This document shows, in pieces, positions 11,498 through 26,559 of a stretch of 64,000 nt of DNA; positions within the stretch are counted from its first letter, which is position 1; each line of letters starts with the position of its first letter. The DNA is taken from positions 9,583,676-9,647,675 of the forward strand of contig CM049311.1 of NCBI GenBank assembly GCA_026874595.1. The letters are read 5' to 3'. Made by a program: the position numbers and the translations under genes. Under the pieces are notes generated by a model. That model was given only the letters and a program-made list of their open reading frames with translations, was not told the DNA's origin and did no database searches. The DNA is from Sipunculus nudus (lineage: Eukaryota; Annelida; Sipuncula; Golfingiida; Sipunculidae).

Positions 11498-14400
11498 CTA
11501 TGAAGAAATTTCTCATGCTTATTAAGGAATAAATATGTTCTAGAAACATTTATGTATGCATTGGCACAAGAAATTATCATTGGGTCAAACCGTAAATTTT
11601 CATTGTTATTATGTTAATGGTTATGAAGCTCCCGACCTATCAGACACTTGATTGGTTGGCTGTGGCTCTAACACCTTATGAATAAAACTAAACCTCCATC
11701 GCTCCAATGAATTTACCGGAAAAAAACGTCATCGACGAAGACCAGTCGATAATTCTGTTTTCGCGATGCCACTCTGACTTTCATTCCAGGATTCTTGAAT
11801 CTCTGATTACTCTTCCCATTTGACATTTGTGACTACCATCAATTCACTGAGTTTAACCCCTGTATCTTTCCATTCCGAGTTTTGTAAGTCCAACAGATTT
11901 CGCTTTGACACAGCCGTTACTGTTTAATGTTGTTTGTTTCTCTGATCGGCGTGCGTCGGTTCACCAACAGGAACTCGGTGTTTCACATGTCACCAGGTTA
12001 AATCAGTAGTATTGCTGTGATATGCGCAGGGTTATTGGTGTACCTACTACAGTGGTGTAGCACTGAATATTGCCTGTAAGTTCCGCCATTTTACTTGCAG
12101 TCATTGGTTAGTCTATAGAAAAACAGCCTGCTATTACACTGTTTAATCCTTACTCTTGTTAATATGATAAAAGAATGTAGGTATCGTTTTATATGTATAT
12201 ATGTTTTAGAAATGGTACAGTTCCACTCACCTGCGTCTTATTCGTCTAAAGACTATAGTTATGGTAACCATAAGGCCAAACACCGGCAGCATGCAAAGTC
12301 CCACAATAAGGAACCAATTGGTACCTTGAGCTGTGATAAACGAACCATGCAACATATTTATTAGAGGTTATCGGGACTCAGGGCATAGATCGTTTTTCCT
12401 GGTATCAGTTTCAGTCATAAGTTAATACAAGTCTCATGTGATTAATACATCTGTGCTTGACAAATACCATGTATACTCGAAAAGCCCTGATATCATTACA
12501 AGCCCTTAAAACAATGTTCTAGTGAAGCGTATTGTGTAATAGCTCTTCATAATGTTCCATGTACTTTTATAAACACAACAATTTCTCGGTTACGATGATT
12601 ATCTGAGGTTCAGTTGAAATGTTAACGGTTTGTAACAGCATTTGCTACTCACAGGAGGGGAGGGGTCTGAATGGGATACCCTTAGTGTCTTCCTCAGTAG
12701 TTGCACTTTTTTCTGTAAATGCACTTTGTCCCCCCGGATTAACAGTCACAACTCGAAGGGTATAGTTGGTCAATGGTACCAGCCCAGTGATGTTATAGGT
12801 TATTGTGGAGTTATTTTCAATGACTTCTTCAGTTTCCGTCACACACAGGAACTCTGCCTAGGCGGTCATTTGAGACATACAATAACAGTGGAATCAAACA
12901 TCAATCACCTTTATTTAAAATAATATTTCGAAAACACGGTTGTTGACTGCATATAGATCTTATTCTAATCAAGATTTAATTAGGAGAAAAACACTATAAC
13001 TAACTGAGAAAACTAATTCAAATTGAATATCGGTTTTCACAGTAATTGTGATGAAGACATAAAATGACTAAACTCAAAGAAAAAAATGCAATAGTAGATC
13101 TTATAGGTAAGGTCAGGTTTCAGTGGAAATTCCGTCTTATGTTTTACTATAAGGTGTGTGGTTATATAAAAAAAATATAAATATTAAGAATAAATTCGAT
13201 GTATGTCAACATAGCTCATCGGCATGAAACTATTGTTGAAACAGTAATATTTCCGACACGAGAGCCAATAACATTTAGGGAGATAGGGACAGCAATGGAG
13301 CCAGATTTAATAAAAAAAGCAGTACAAATTATCTAGATTAAACTATACATTATGTACCTTGAAATATGTGATAGAAATTGAAAGTCTTTGGTGCAGTATG
13401 TTTGTGGTGCAGCATATTATAACACAAACTGGTGGCCCATGGGCAATGAAGCTCAGCTGATTTCAAGAATGTTAGACAATGAGAAAGATGACTGCCAGAG
13501 TGCCAAAAAATCATGAATTTTATGAAGAGTCCACAGAAATGTCTGGTTTACGAGTAAACTCTGCAAGACGGATTGACATGCCGAATTTCAGACCAATATC
13601 TTGAACCATTCCTGAGATATGAGCAATTTTCCCCAAAAGCACATGTACGTATGGACGCGACAGGAAAACGATTGCAGATGTGGAGCCACCAGTCTTAAGT
13701 ACAAGATGGAGCAGGCCAAGATCTATGGACATGCACAATTTCAGGCCAATACGGCACACAATTCCTAATAAAAGAAAATTAATTTATTCGACAGAACAGA
13801 AAGGTAGGTGGTGCCACCTGTCAGGTTTACCAGAAAACGTTCCGAGATGGCTTGACATGCCAAATTTCAGACCAATATCTTGATCCATTTCTGAGATATG
13901 AGCAATTTTCACCAAAAGCAAATATACCGATGAATGCCACGCGAAAATGAATGCAGACGGCGCCACCATTCTTGTTTATGAGATGTAGGTGTTGAGGATC
14001 TATGAACATGCACAATTTCAACCTAATACATTGAAGAACCACTAAGACGAACAGATGGCAAATGCACAGATGAACACTACGCAAAAGGTATTGTAGGTGG
14101 CGCAATTAGGAGATAGAGAGATCCAAGACCTATAGACATGCAAACCTTCAGCACAATACATTGAGCCACTCCTGAGATATTGGCTGTTATCTAAAAGACA
14201 CCCAGATTCATACTGCACAGAAAGGATAGCGGGTGATACCATCTGTCTTTGTTAGGCACAACAACATAGATGAATGACCAACTCTGCTAGGTTTCAGAAA
14301 GATCAGTCCAAGGATTTCAGAGGAGTTCTCTTAAAACTAACGCAGAGTTTTTGTATAACATTTTTAATTGTTCTGGAGGGTACTTAGCGAGGAGGATATG

Positions 14401-17400
14401 GGTAACAGAGACCGTATTTTAGATTTCCATAGAGACTTTTCATGTACCTCCTTTGATGTCAAGTTAGAAAATTCAAGGTCCAGAGGTTACGATTTGTGCT
14501 CTGTTAACAGATGATAGCTTCTTTGAAGGTATCAAAAATAGAGAAAAAACTGTAAAAATTAGAAAAATACAAGTGGCTCAGCCAGTTTTCAGGAACTGAC
14601 AGAACACTCCATGATCAATATCCATGCAAAGAATCATGGTGATCAAGGCAGTGGTAATTCAGATACTGAATCTTTTGTATCATTTTTATTTTATTATTCT
14701 GCGGGGTATTACTGAGCCCCATAGTTCACAGGTTATGGGTAACAGAGACCTAATTTCAGGTTTCCAAGGAGATTTTTTTATGGACCTCCCTGGATGTCAA
14801 GTAAGAAGATTCCATGTCTAGAGGTTATGATTTGTGCCCTGTTTACAGATAACAGCTTCTTTGAAGGTATCAAAAATAGAGAAAAAAACTGTAACTGTAA
14901 AAATTAGAAAAATACAGGTAGCGCTTCCAGTTTGTAGGAACTGACGGAACACTCCATGATTTATATTCATGCAAAGAATCATGGTGATCAAGGCAGTAGT
15001 TTTTCAGATACAGACGCTTTTGTATTAATTTTTTTATTATTCTGGGGTGAATTACGGGTAACAGAGACCTAATTTCAGGTTTCCAAGTTAAAAGTTGTCA
15101 AGTTAAAAGAATTCAGGTCACGTGGTTACGATTTGTGCCCTGTTAACGGACGGCCAGATGGACTGACGTCGGACAAAGGGTAATCGCTATAGCTCGGATG
15201 ACTTTCAGTCAGCTGAGCTAAAAATTGCAGTATTAGGTCAATATAATTATATTTATTCTATATATCGATCCCTGTAAGGCTTTGCTTAACGATCGATTAT
15301 GGTCGAGAGATCGATAAAGGTAAATCCTTGATGGCATTCGTTTGATATATCGATAGTTGACCCCAGCCCCTATTGTTGCTTGATTTAAATGGAACAATAC
15401 TTATATCTCAAATTCTGCACACGTGATTGATATAAGCAAGAGTTCACAAAGGATTTATCCGTACTTTCAAAAATACATCATAGGCAAGAATGCTGATGCC
15501 AATCAGATCAAAGAACATTTGTTAAAAAAGAATTTGGGAATTACTGTGCAATTTGGCAAGTGATTAAAAAAATGAATGTGAATATACCATTCATTCCTTT
15601 CCAAGTAGACATTGTCCTATTGCACAAGGTAGGTGGCGCCACCTATCTGGTTTATGAGAAAACTTTCCAAGATGACTGCACATGCCAAATTTCAGACCAA
15701 TACTCCTGAGATATGAGCAATTTTCACCCAAAGCAAATGTATGAATGTACACCACAGGAAAATTATTGCAGATGGCGCCACCAGTCTTGTTTACGAGATG
15801 GAGGTGACGAAGATCTATGGACATGCACAATTTCAACCCAATACACTGAACAAACACTAAGACAATCAGATGGCAAATGCAAAGTTGGACACTCCGCAAA
15901 AAGTATTGTAGGTGGCGCCACCTGTCTGGTAAACGAGAAAACTTTCCTAGATGGATAGACATGACAAATTTCAGATCAATTCATTGAACCACTCCTGAGA
16001 TTGAGGGTTGTTATATAAAAGAAACCCAGGTTTGTACTGCACAGAAAGGTTCTCCATCATTGTTACCTACAACTACATAGGTGAGGGAGCAAGTATCAAA
16101 TCATTTAGCAGTCACATGATCAATATTCCTGTGAAATTTGAAACTGAAGGCTGCAGCAGTTCCTAAGATATTTGGTAACAGACAATACATCATGTATAGA
16201 AACACATCAAGCTGTCATATTTTGCGATCAACAGAATCTGAAGTTACGTAGAGAGGCCATCTTGAAAATGACTTGACTGAATTTATACTCAAATTATTCC
16301 CCTTCCTCTTAGGAACTGCTGACTATGATATGAAGGCCAAATTATTAATATTTTGTGACTTATCTTGAAAGAAGTGGAAAAGATCATTTCTTCCCGCAGA
16401 AAGTAGGTCAACACAGGTGGCGCCACCTGGAGGTCAAAATCATTTAGCAGTCACATGATCAATATTCCTGTTAAAATTGGAAACTGAAGGCTGCAGCAGT
16501 TCCTAAAATATTTGGTAACAGACAATACATCCTGTATGGAAACACATCAAGTTGCTAAATTTTGAAACCCACACAATTTGAAGTTCTGTAGAGATGCCAT
16601 CTTGAAAATGATTTGACTGAATTTACACACAAATTATTCCCCTTCCTCTTAGGAACTGCTGACTATGATATGAAGGCCAAATTATTAATATTTTGTGACT
16701 TATCTTGAAAGAAGTGGAAAAGATCATTTCTTCCCGCAGAAAGTAGGTCAACACAGGTGGCGCCACCTGGAGGTCAAAATCATTTAGCAGTCACATGATC
16801 AATATTCCTGTGAAATTTGAAACTGAAGGCCCACAACAGTTCCTAAGATATTTGGTAACAGACAATACATCATGTATAGAAACACATCAAGCTGTCATAC
16901 TTTGCGATCAACGGAATCTGAAGTTACGTAGAGACGCCATCTTGAAAATGACTTGACTGAATTATACTCAAATTATTCCCCTTCCTCAAAGGAACTGTTG
17001 GCTATGATATGAAGGCCAAAAAATCAATACTTTGTGACTTATCTTAAAGAAGTGGAAAAGATCATTTTTTCCCGCAGAAAGTAAGTCAACACAGGTGGCG
17101 CCACCTGGAGGTCAAAATCATTTAGCAGTCACATGATTAATATTCCTGTGAAATTTGAAACTGAAGGCTGCAGCAGTTCCTAAGATATTTGGTAACAGAC
17201 AATACATCATGTATACATAGAAACACATCAAGCTGTCATATTTTACGATCGACAGAATTTGAAGTTCCGTAGAGACGCCATCTTGAATATGACTTGACTG
17301 AATTTATACTCAAATTATTCCCCTTCCTCTAAGGAACTGTTGACTATGACAGAAGGCCCAAATATTAATACTTTATGACTTTTCTTGAAAGAAGTTGAAA

Positions 17401-20400
17401 AGACCATTTAATCCCGCAGAAAGTAGGTCAACATAGGTGGCGCCACCAAAAACTTATTTTTGCATGTCCATCCCATGATCAGTGATTCTGCAAAGTTTCA
17501 TGAAGGTAGCTAATGTGGCTGTTGAGATATTTGGTAACAGACGGTGGACGGTGGACAGTGGACAGTGGACGGTGGACGGCGGACGCTGCGCCATTGCATA
17601 AGTTCACAGAGTGAACTAAAAATACCTGTTCTGAGTATTAATACTGTGACCGCATTGGTACTAGGAGCTTCCCTTTAAACACCCCTTTAAATGCCATGAA
17701 TGTGTCAATTATTCAGATATATTTTGTTATATTATTTCAATTTTGAAATTAAATTTAAATTTTAGCTTCTTGTTTTAATGCAACACGTAACGTGATTACG
17801 ATTATTACGACGTTGCTAAAAATCCGAACCGTTTGGAAAATGTCAACTGAAATATTCTATGCAGCAAAGTTCAGGGCAAACCTGAACAAGAATGAACATT
17901 GACTGATTATATTGTCTACATAATGTAATTATATCTAGACCTAAAGTGAACATAAAATTCTCACCTGAACTAGGATTATAGAGTCATTGGATGTCTTGAA
18001 AAGTCGTCTTTGTACGCATCCATTTGGGTCACTGACAATCAGAATGTAGCCTTGTACATGGTCGGTGGTGACTGGTGCCCAGGAAACGTGTAGGTTTCGT
18101 GAACGAGCTTCAAGAATATCCAATGACTGTGGTTTATGTGGTACTGAAATTATCAATATACATAATATATTTCTCTTAATTTAACAGCTATTCACAAAAT
18201 AATTTGGTACTTTTCAATGTTCAATATCATTGTAAATGTGTTATTTTACGTTTATGATTTTTTATGTTTTTTACAGGTTAAAAGTCTCTGTATGATTTAT
18301 GATTTATCCTGCATTATAATAGCATTTTTATAATTGTATTACTCACATTCACTTCTATTATTATTAGAATGACTTACAGGTCCAGAATGTATCATTTATG
18401 AATGAGCTGTCTCTGTAGATGCCACTGTAGTTGGCGCGGTTCCAGATGCTTACTGCATATGCTGTATTCGGATCTAACTGAGTGATCACTTTTGTTCTCT
18501 TATCACGTTTCTCCGATATTTCAGTGTCAGAATAGGATATTATAGTGTTTGTGAATTCACTTCCAATAGGCTTTGTCCATTTAATGTCAAGGCTATTGAG
18601 TGTATTCCTTGACAAAATTAATTGTTCTGGAACCTTTGGCACTGAAAGAATGTCAAAAGAAAACAGAGTTATGCTTATAAATAATCACTTTGCCAGAGAC
18701 ATTCAGGAAAACTAATCTGATCTGACCATGGCGCTAAACGTGACAAGTTGCTCTGTGCAGCATATACCAAAGGTCTGGTAAGAATTCTGATCGAAATATA
18801 TTGTTGGTGTCTGGTCTCTTCTCTGTTGTTTATTGTTGTATAAATAATTTAAACTTTAGATAAGTTGCTAGCTCAGCTGAATGTTTATATTGTTTATGTA
18901 TAGTTTATATTAATAATACATATATAATTGTTAATAATAGAAAAGTAGTATTTCAACGTAGTTGACAAGGTATTCTTAGCCAAATTATCAAAATATTTTT
19001 CTTTTGCTTCACTCATATTAAAATATATGCATAATATATGCACGATCTAAGTTAAAGCTGTGATGTGTTACTAATCGATGAAATACCTGTGACGTTTCTA
19101 ACACTGATATCTGCCGGTCTGTCTGTGAAGCCTCTCCTCTGTGTTGTTATAGTTACAGTGTACAGACAGCCAGGCCGGAGTCCAGTACAGGTGCATGATT
19201 CTGTGTCCCCATCATGTCCTGAGCAGCTTCCGTCGCTTCCTTGAACACTGGCGGTAACACAGTCTACCTTGTGGGTGTCCTTTCTACCAGGTGCTTTTGT
19301 CCATGCCAAACCCAAGGAGTCTTTAGTAGAAAATGTCACCTTGAGGCCAGTGGCTTTCCCCAGCACTGAATGACAAAACAATACAGTATGTCTATGAAGC
19401 TATGATAATTTACAATAATGATTTAATTTCAACAATTACAGTTAATATACAAGTAAAACGAGTTAATATAAAAGAGTTTTCCCTGCTCGACACCAAAACA
19501 GTGCAAACCATTTCAGAAATATCCAGAACCGTTTTCCCTGTTGTAATTCACTGGGAAGGGACTCGCATCTGAGTGCCTTGCGGGACTGCACGTGGGCATG
19601 AGCTATGTAATGTTGATTTCCTATTTTTCTACGGAGATTCCTCAGATAATATCAACGTGACCACGTCCAGTACTAGAAACCCGCTAAATTTCCTTAAATG
19701 TGATAAAACAAATATAATGTCAAAACTACCACTGGTAGGAATACGTAGGTAATTTGATTGCTGTATTTCAGACAGTGTTCGAAAAGCTTGAAAATTGCAG
19801 AGGTAGCATAAAAATTATACATGACGTTTTGTTAAACAAAAAATAAAACTTGGGCAACTCCTACAGTAACAAGTACTTTTATTGTTGATAAACAAATGTT
19901 AATACAAGCATAACGTTATTTCTTGCTATTCCAGGGTAAAATAAAAGATGTTTGATCAAGCCATTAAAATAGTAAGCTGTTGTTACAGGAGGGAAAAGAT
20001 GGCGATATAGTTGGGATAGTTTACAAACCCCGCGATGGCTTTCTGCGAAGATTCAGTTCTTTTTCGTTATTATGCCAACTCTTAGGGCCATTATAAGGGC
20101 TCTAATGTTACAGATCTAGCGTATCTATGTCTCGGCTGCACCAAAGTAAGTTATGGATCCATTATGCTTACTTCGAGGATCTCCCGTTTTGAGTGGTATT
20201 GAAGGGCATATATTTAATATTCCACCTTCCTTGTAGAACATTCCTTTTAGTATAATAACCTGCAATACCTTAAATGGCGAAATGCTCCTACATAAATGGT
20301 CAAGAGACTATTTTGGTTAAAAGTGAAATCTCTGAATTACATAGTGTCGGGATCATCACTAAATAACTATATGGGTAAGAAATAACTCGGTTTCTGGCTA

Positions 20401-23400
20401 ATTAAGTGGTAAAACAATCACTGTTGTTTCGTTGAACTTTTACCAACTGGGCATGTCACCTAATTTTGCAGTATATTAAACATTGGAACTCAAGCTTCTG
20501 TTAGAACGATATCATTTATAGATAAATGAAAAAATAGATAACATATCCAAAACTATTTGGTAACAAATCAATGTAAAGAAAACAAAGCTTCATTAATAAA
20601 AAAAATTCGGTAACGAAATTGTATCACAAATGACTAAGATTTTAGGAGCAGTTTTCAACAAAGAAACTTAGATAGCTGATACAGTTATGGCATGGGAACA
20701 GCCGGTTTGAAACTTACATGTATGTCCTGTAATATCACAACTGCGACTGCTTATCATTAAACCTATTCCAGCCTTCGTGTTTAGAGTGTAGGTCGAACCA
20801 GGTGTATACCCTGAAAGAGTGATATGTTTGGAGTCCAGAGCTCCAGCTGATTGATTCACCCGTGGCAATTTGTCTTCGCCTGTCGTGTCAACCAGGTACC
20901 ATTCTCTCAAAGATGATGCCAAAGGTAGAGTTACCGTCACTGTAAATGATGTCTCTTCAGAGGAACTTATTGAACAGCCTGGAGTTTTAGGCCCTAGAAG
21001 GGATATCAATGGCATCATGACAAGCAGAGGTTAATACATGTGGTCTAGACATCACAACGCAGTACAAAATTCATCACTCATCTTCCAACACTTCCATAGC
21101 AATAAAGTCATTTCTTAATAAGTAAGAATTATAAATGTGTTAACTTTCAACATATGCTGGTCACCTGTATTAATAAACACACCTGCTATGAAAAAAACCT
21201 GGCAGGACGCTTACGTAAAATACATAGTGAAACATTTGATCAAGAAAGGGATCTACCTCTAGCACAAATATGGGACACAAGTAAAATTCATCCATTCCTT
21301 CGTTAGAACTGCAAAAATAAAAGGAAAACAAGTACACTGCACAGAAAACCATGCAATTCTTACTTGTTCTTTTTACGCTGGTCGTGGGGCCACTGGTTTG
21401 GCCATTACTGACGGCATTAACCTTGAACTGGTAAAGTGCTCCAGGGAAGAGCCCGCACATGTCTCTATGGTGTCGACTAGGTAAAGCTGATGAAGGTGTT
21501 CGCACAGGCAGTGGTCTTGAGCAGGATGCCCCGTTAGGTCTTCTAAAAGATGTAGCCGTTACTGTGAAGCTGGTGACGATAGATTTGGTATTAATCCATT
21601 CGACCCTGAGCCGCTCAGATTCTATGTTGGAGAACTTAAGATTCTCCACCGAGTCTGGTCCTACAACATGTATTAATGAAATGTCTTAAAGGGACATAAT
21701 CAGGGGCAATATTATGCCCATTCTTTCACACTATCAGCTTTTTACAAAAGATTCCCAGCAAACCCATCACAGCACACAGTCAACTACCTCGCATACGGCT
21801 GTTTAACACCTTGTTATGGTTCTTCGTATTGGTGAACACAGTCCACGTGGGTATCTTTACCATAAGAGGGCCGGAGGTTCGTTGTGAGCCGCAACACGCG
21901 ATGTTTCAGCAAGCGGAAACATGTATTACCTTTTTTGGGCCAAGTCAGACAGCCATCTCCTAAATGACACAATTTGTGGCCCGGACGACGCACGCGCTGT
22001 TTTATTGTTGACACCTGTGATCGCGCCTGGTCAACTTTTTTAACACTCGTTTACAGAACTAAGGAAACGGCGTTAGGGCAAAATTTTAGCAAGTACACAT
22101 TTATTTAAAGGGGAAGAAGATATTATCGTCTTACTTCAGCATGCTCTATAGGTTACTGGGCCTCTTTAAACAAATTATTAATGTTAGAAATGATAGAGAT
22201 TCTTTTTTTTATCCTAAAAAGATTGGCTGCCCACCATTCAAATACGAATGCAGGCAAAATCACAAATTAAGATTCATCAAGGTCCATTGAATTGTATTCA
22301 GAAAGTACATGCATAAAGTAGAAAATGTACTAACGAAGTCTGGTGGTAGTTCTGACCCCATTGCTCGATTTGCCATTAAACAAGGTAACAACCGTAGCTT
22401 GATATCTTTCCCCAGGTCTCAAAGATCCAAAAACTCTTGATCTTTTTCCTTGTGTCACAATCACTGATCTTCTATTTCTTCCACTACTCGCACTGAAGGT
22501 GATTTCCAGGCTACCATACACGCCCTTAGGGTCGGTCCACTGGACTGTGACAGCAGTTGTGTTAATGGGCTGCATGGTCAATGATGTCACCGGAGAGAGC
22601 TCTGTGATGAGAAAACGTTGTAAAACTCGCAGGATATTTTCCATGTCTACAAATTTTTGAAGAAACAGTACATGTCTTCTTCCTGTGCTGTAATAGGATA
22701 ATGATTACTAGATTTATTATGTTTTAAATCCACTTAAAATATCATAGGAGACGATATAATGACCAACTCAGATAGAGTTCCAGACTGCAACTCGGTAGAT
22801 GAGAGAGTCACACGATCTGTTGATTAGAGGAGGAGGGGGAACAGTATACATCATTACTATGGTCAGCAATCATATATTTCAGAAATGAATGCCAGGTACA
22901 TATGCTCAGCAGGTTTATGTACCCAACCTATTTGGGTTCTGAGGTCAAATAATCACCAAAATCCATGGTTGTCTTGAAAAGGATATATGATTACACTAAG
23001 ATTACACAAATAATTATACATAGATGAGGGGGTTTCGAGGTTATTTAAATAAGAAGTATGTCGTGCAGTATCACTTTCAAACAATAATAATACATATGTT
23101 ATTATCAAACATTGTTAAAGTAGTGTAATTATACGAGACCGGAAGAATATGTTTAACTTTCAACCTGAAATTACTCTTTTTTTTTTACACATTTTAATGT
23201 ATCTAGAAAAAAATGGAATAGGCAATCTCTGTGAATTATTAGGTCACGATTTTGCTTTTACAGTGTAACGTTGGAAAGGTTAATGTTGACAATTATTAGA
23301 CCAGCTGGTATCACAGTTATAACAGTTCGTAACTAATCTTATTTCCGTCATTTATGGCCAACAAATTGGCGATCAGCGGTCACGAGGGATGCCTAATTTT

Positions 23401-26400
23401 ATTAATTATATAATGTGAAACATGCAGTAGTATATCTCTGCATCTTCATTTACAACCCTTATCCGAAAGTTTTACATACTTTTTTACGTGATACTCGATT
23501 CTTTCATCAATCACTGCATTTATGAAGAAACACAAGGGTAATAGACTTAATATGTATAGACTGATATAATCTCAACATTGCAATCAGTGCTATTCAAATT
23601 AACTTGAGCTCTGTATTTTTAAACTTGAGTTCCACAGGTAGTCGTTCAAAAACCTTCCATTACTGGTGATTTGTTTCCTGGGGCAACAGGACAGTCACTC
23701 CCTGGACAATTACCCCGACAATAACCTAATGAGATATTTACCCCCGGACAACTAACTCCGGTCAATTGCCCCCCCCCCCCCCCCCCCACTACGCCTCGAA
23801 CAATAATCTCCCATAATATACCATTTACATTATAGAGTAGGCAACATAAACATGATAGTACCATAAAATCGAAATAAGTTCTCTCTACAAATAGGTAAAA
23901 TTCATACAAAATCCCCCAAAATAAAGCATAAATCAGAATAAGCCTAACTTTAATTTTTCTAAGTCATGAATTTAACTTTAATTTTTCTAAGTCATGAATT
24001 TACATTTCCAAATAACGGTATGGTTGAAAATATAATACCCATACACTATGTTCTCTTATATCTAGCAGTAACACAAATATTTATGAAGCTTGAGCAGATA
24101 CAGGAGAGGGATGAACCGTTTCCTGCCTGCGGTAATACCTACGGTATTCCATCTTACATACTGCATTACATTCTGCTCGGCACCGATGGTCTGACCATCC
24201 CCCGCCACCAAACATTTGGACACAGAGTTCCCAAGGGAAGTTGTTGGGTTCACCTGGATTCCAGTTCCTTGAATGATATAATTTAAATAAGTAAGTTTGT
24301 TGGTACAGAAGATTCCTACATGACACCCCATGAGAGGAATCTACAGTTACAATTCTCATTTGTCTTATTTATTCTAGTTCAATTAGGGTTTCTCTACTTT
24401 ATTCCTTTTACTCATCTAATCTCAAAGTTAACACAACCGTTTAACTATCTCCGGCCGTTAACTCTGTACTTAGTGGCCTCATAATCAAGGTTCAGGTCAC
24501 CCGTGTGGACCACAATAAGTGGTTATTAAATGGAAAAACGAGGTTTTCTGAGGTTTAGATATATGATATAATGACGGTATAATCTGGACCATGGAAACGT
24601 CATTATTTTTAGGTGGTCGCTTTACCGAGCTGGTAGTTCGGCGAAGTTTTACTGTACCTATATTGTCGATTGCAATGGACCCTGGTGCATAATAATATAC
24701 GAAATAATTAACCAGTATGAATTATTCAAATATTTGTTTCGCTGAAATCACAATAGATGGTGCTTAAATGCAGAAGCTTGTTCAGCGTAATTAATAAAGA
24801 AGACATTTTTGTACCCATTATGTTTGCTGGGTTTCCTAACATAATATTGCGTACTTACGTGTATCTCCAGCTTGTACCGTCTGTCCATGCCCATCCGCTC
24901 CATTCTTTCTGCAAACCGATCCAAGCGTCATGAGGATAAGCTTTTCGATGAACGAGGCGATTTATAAAATTCTGAATAGAATAAAAATTGGAGACAAAAG
25001 TTATACAAAAAGGCGTCATCTCTAACGTGAAAGGTTCACGCATCCATGCCTGTTTTTTTTTAGAAAGACTATTATCTGAGGATGGAACATAACTAGTCGA
25101 ATGGCGTTCAGGGAGTTCATGAAAGAGAAGGCAGTTGTTTTCACCCCGACTTATTTACATTTATAAACAGGCTTCAGCATATTATTTTAATATAATCCTG
25201 ATAAATGACTAAATTTAATGTGTACAAATAAGATGTTGAGGCCAAATAAACAAAATGTTTACCTTAATTGGCAAATTGAACGAATCGTCAGGCATGGATT
25301 AGTATTTAGACAGTTTTACACATTACACATTTCGCACATTATTGTTTATTTCAACTGTTTCCATTTATTATGTATATTAACCCTTTTCCCAATACAGTAT
25401 GGTTTGTTCATATATTTTTCTTCGTAAAACTTATTCGTATAACCCGTATGAATTAATTTTCTGTTGATGTTTTGTTTATTCTTTCTTTAGATGTTTCGGT
25501 TGTGTTTCCGATTGAAATCAAGAAATAAATGGATTTAAATGGATTCTAACTGTGCCGTGATTTGTGAAGCAGATCTTGTCTATATACAGGGTGCCCTCAT
25601 TTCTAGTCCCTGTTTCCAGCTTATGAAATCAGTTAATTTTTTTCAAAACTTTATTTGTATTTGTGTTACTTTGTACTTAGTTATTAAAAGTGTAATTGTG
25701 AATAAAAAATCCTGATAATCTTTCGCACTTAAAGATACGTCATATGTTGTGCCGCAACAAACAGCCTCCGTTTCCATTAAACGTAAAAATTTACTTCTGT
25801 TTAGCACATATTTACCAAAAAATATTACATTCCTTCATGGAATATTTTGCATCGATCCTTGGTTTAATGCTACAACTCAATGTATTTTCATATATTTCCT
25901 AAACAACAAGTTTGCTTTTATTTTTGTGTGTTTAGGTAATCGCCTCTATTTTATTTAATTACTTATATAATTTATACACCTGAACAATTCTTTTTTGGTT
26001 TCGGATTGTATGACCGGGCGGTTGCATACGATTATTCTGCCATCAACCAAGCTCATTGTACCAATCTTCTGTTCAGTTTTCTGTATTTATTAAAAAAACT
26101 GGGTCTTTACAAGGGAGAAACCCAAAAATGCGCACTCGTTTGTGAGTTAAACACAACCGCGGGGCACTCTTTTCCCTGTACAGTCGTCCCTGTACACACC
26201 CTAGTTAATGGCCGACCGTGAAAAAAAAAATGAAATCAAACTCACGGTCGCCAGGCTTTGAGGCAAGTCCTCTCATGAAGATTGCAGGGGCTAGATATTC
26301 TAACTTGGAAACACCAAACGTAAAAAACTTCTTACTGAAAACCATAGAGGTCCATAAAAATCTTTTTGGAATCCTGAAATAAGGTAACTTTGACCTACAT

Positions 26401-26445
26401 CATCCGAGCTCTGAATAACTAATTCGTTGATTGTCATGATTATTT

Positions 26446-26484
<39 letters not shown>

Positions 26485-26521
26485 GCTATATATATATTTT
26501 AAGCTATATATATATTTTAAG

Positions 26522-26559
<38 letters not shown>

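Noticed and set aside
13520-14242. Overlapping minus-strand ORFs of 60-92 aa as a small gene family
   Set aside because: They follow the repeat units and are translations of the GGTGGCGCCACC family. Frames drift between units.
16096-17450. CRISPR-like array
   Set aside because: The repeats are about 340 bp, eukaryotic and intronic, with no spacer structure.
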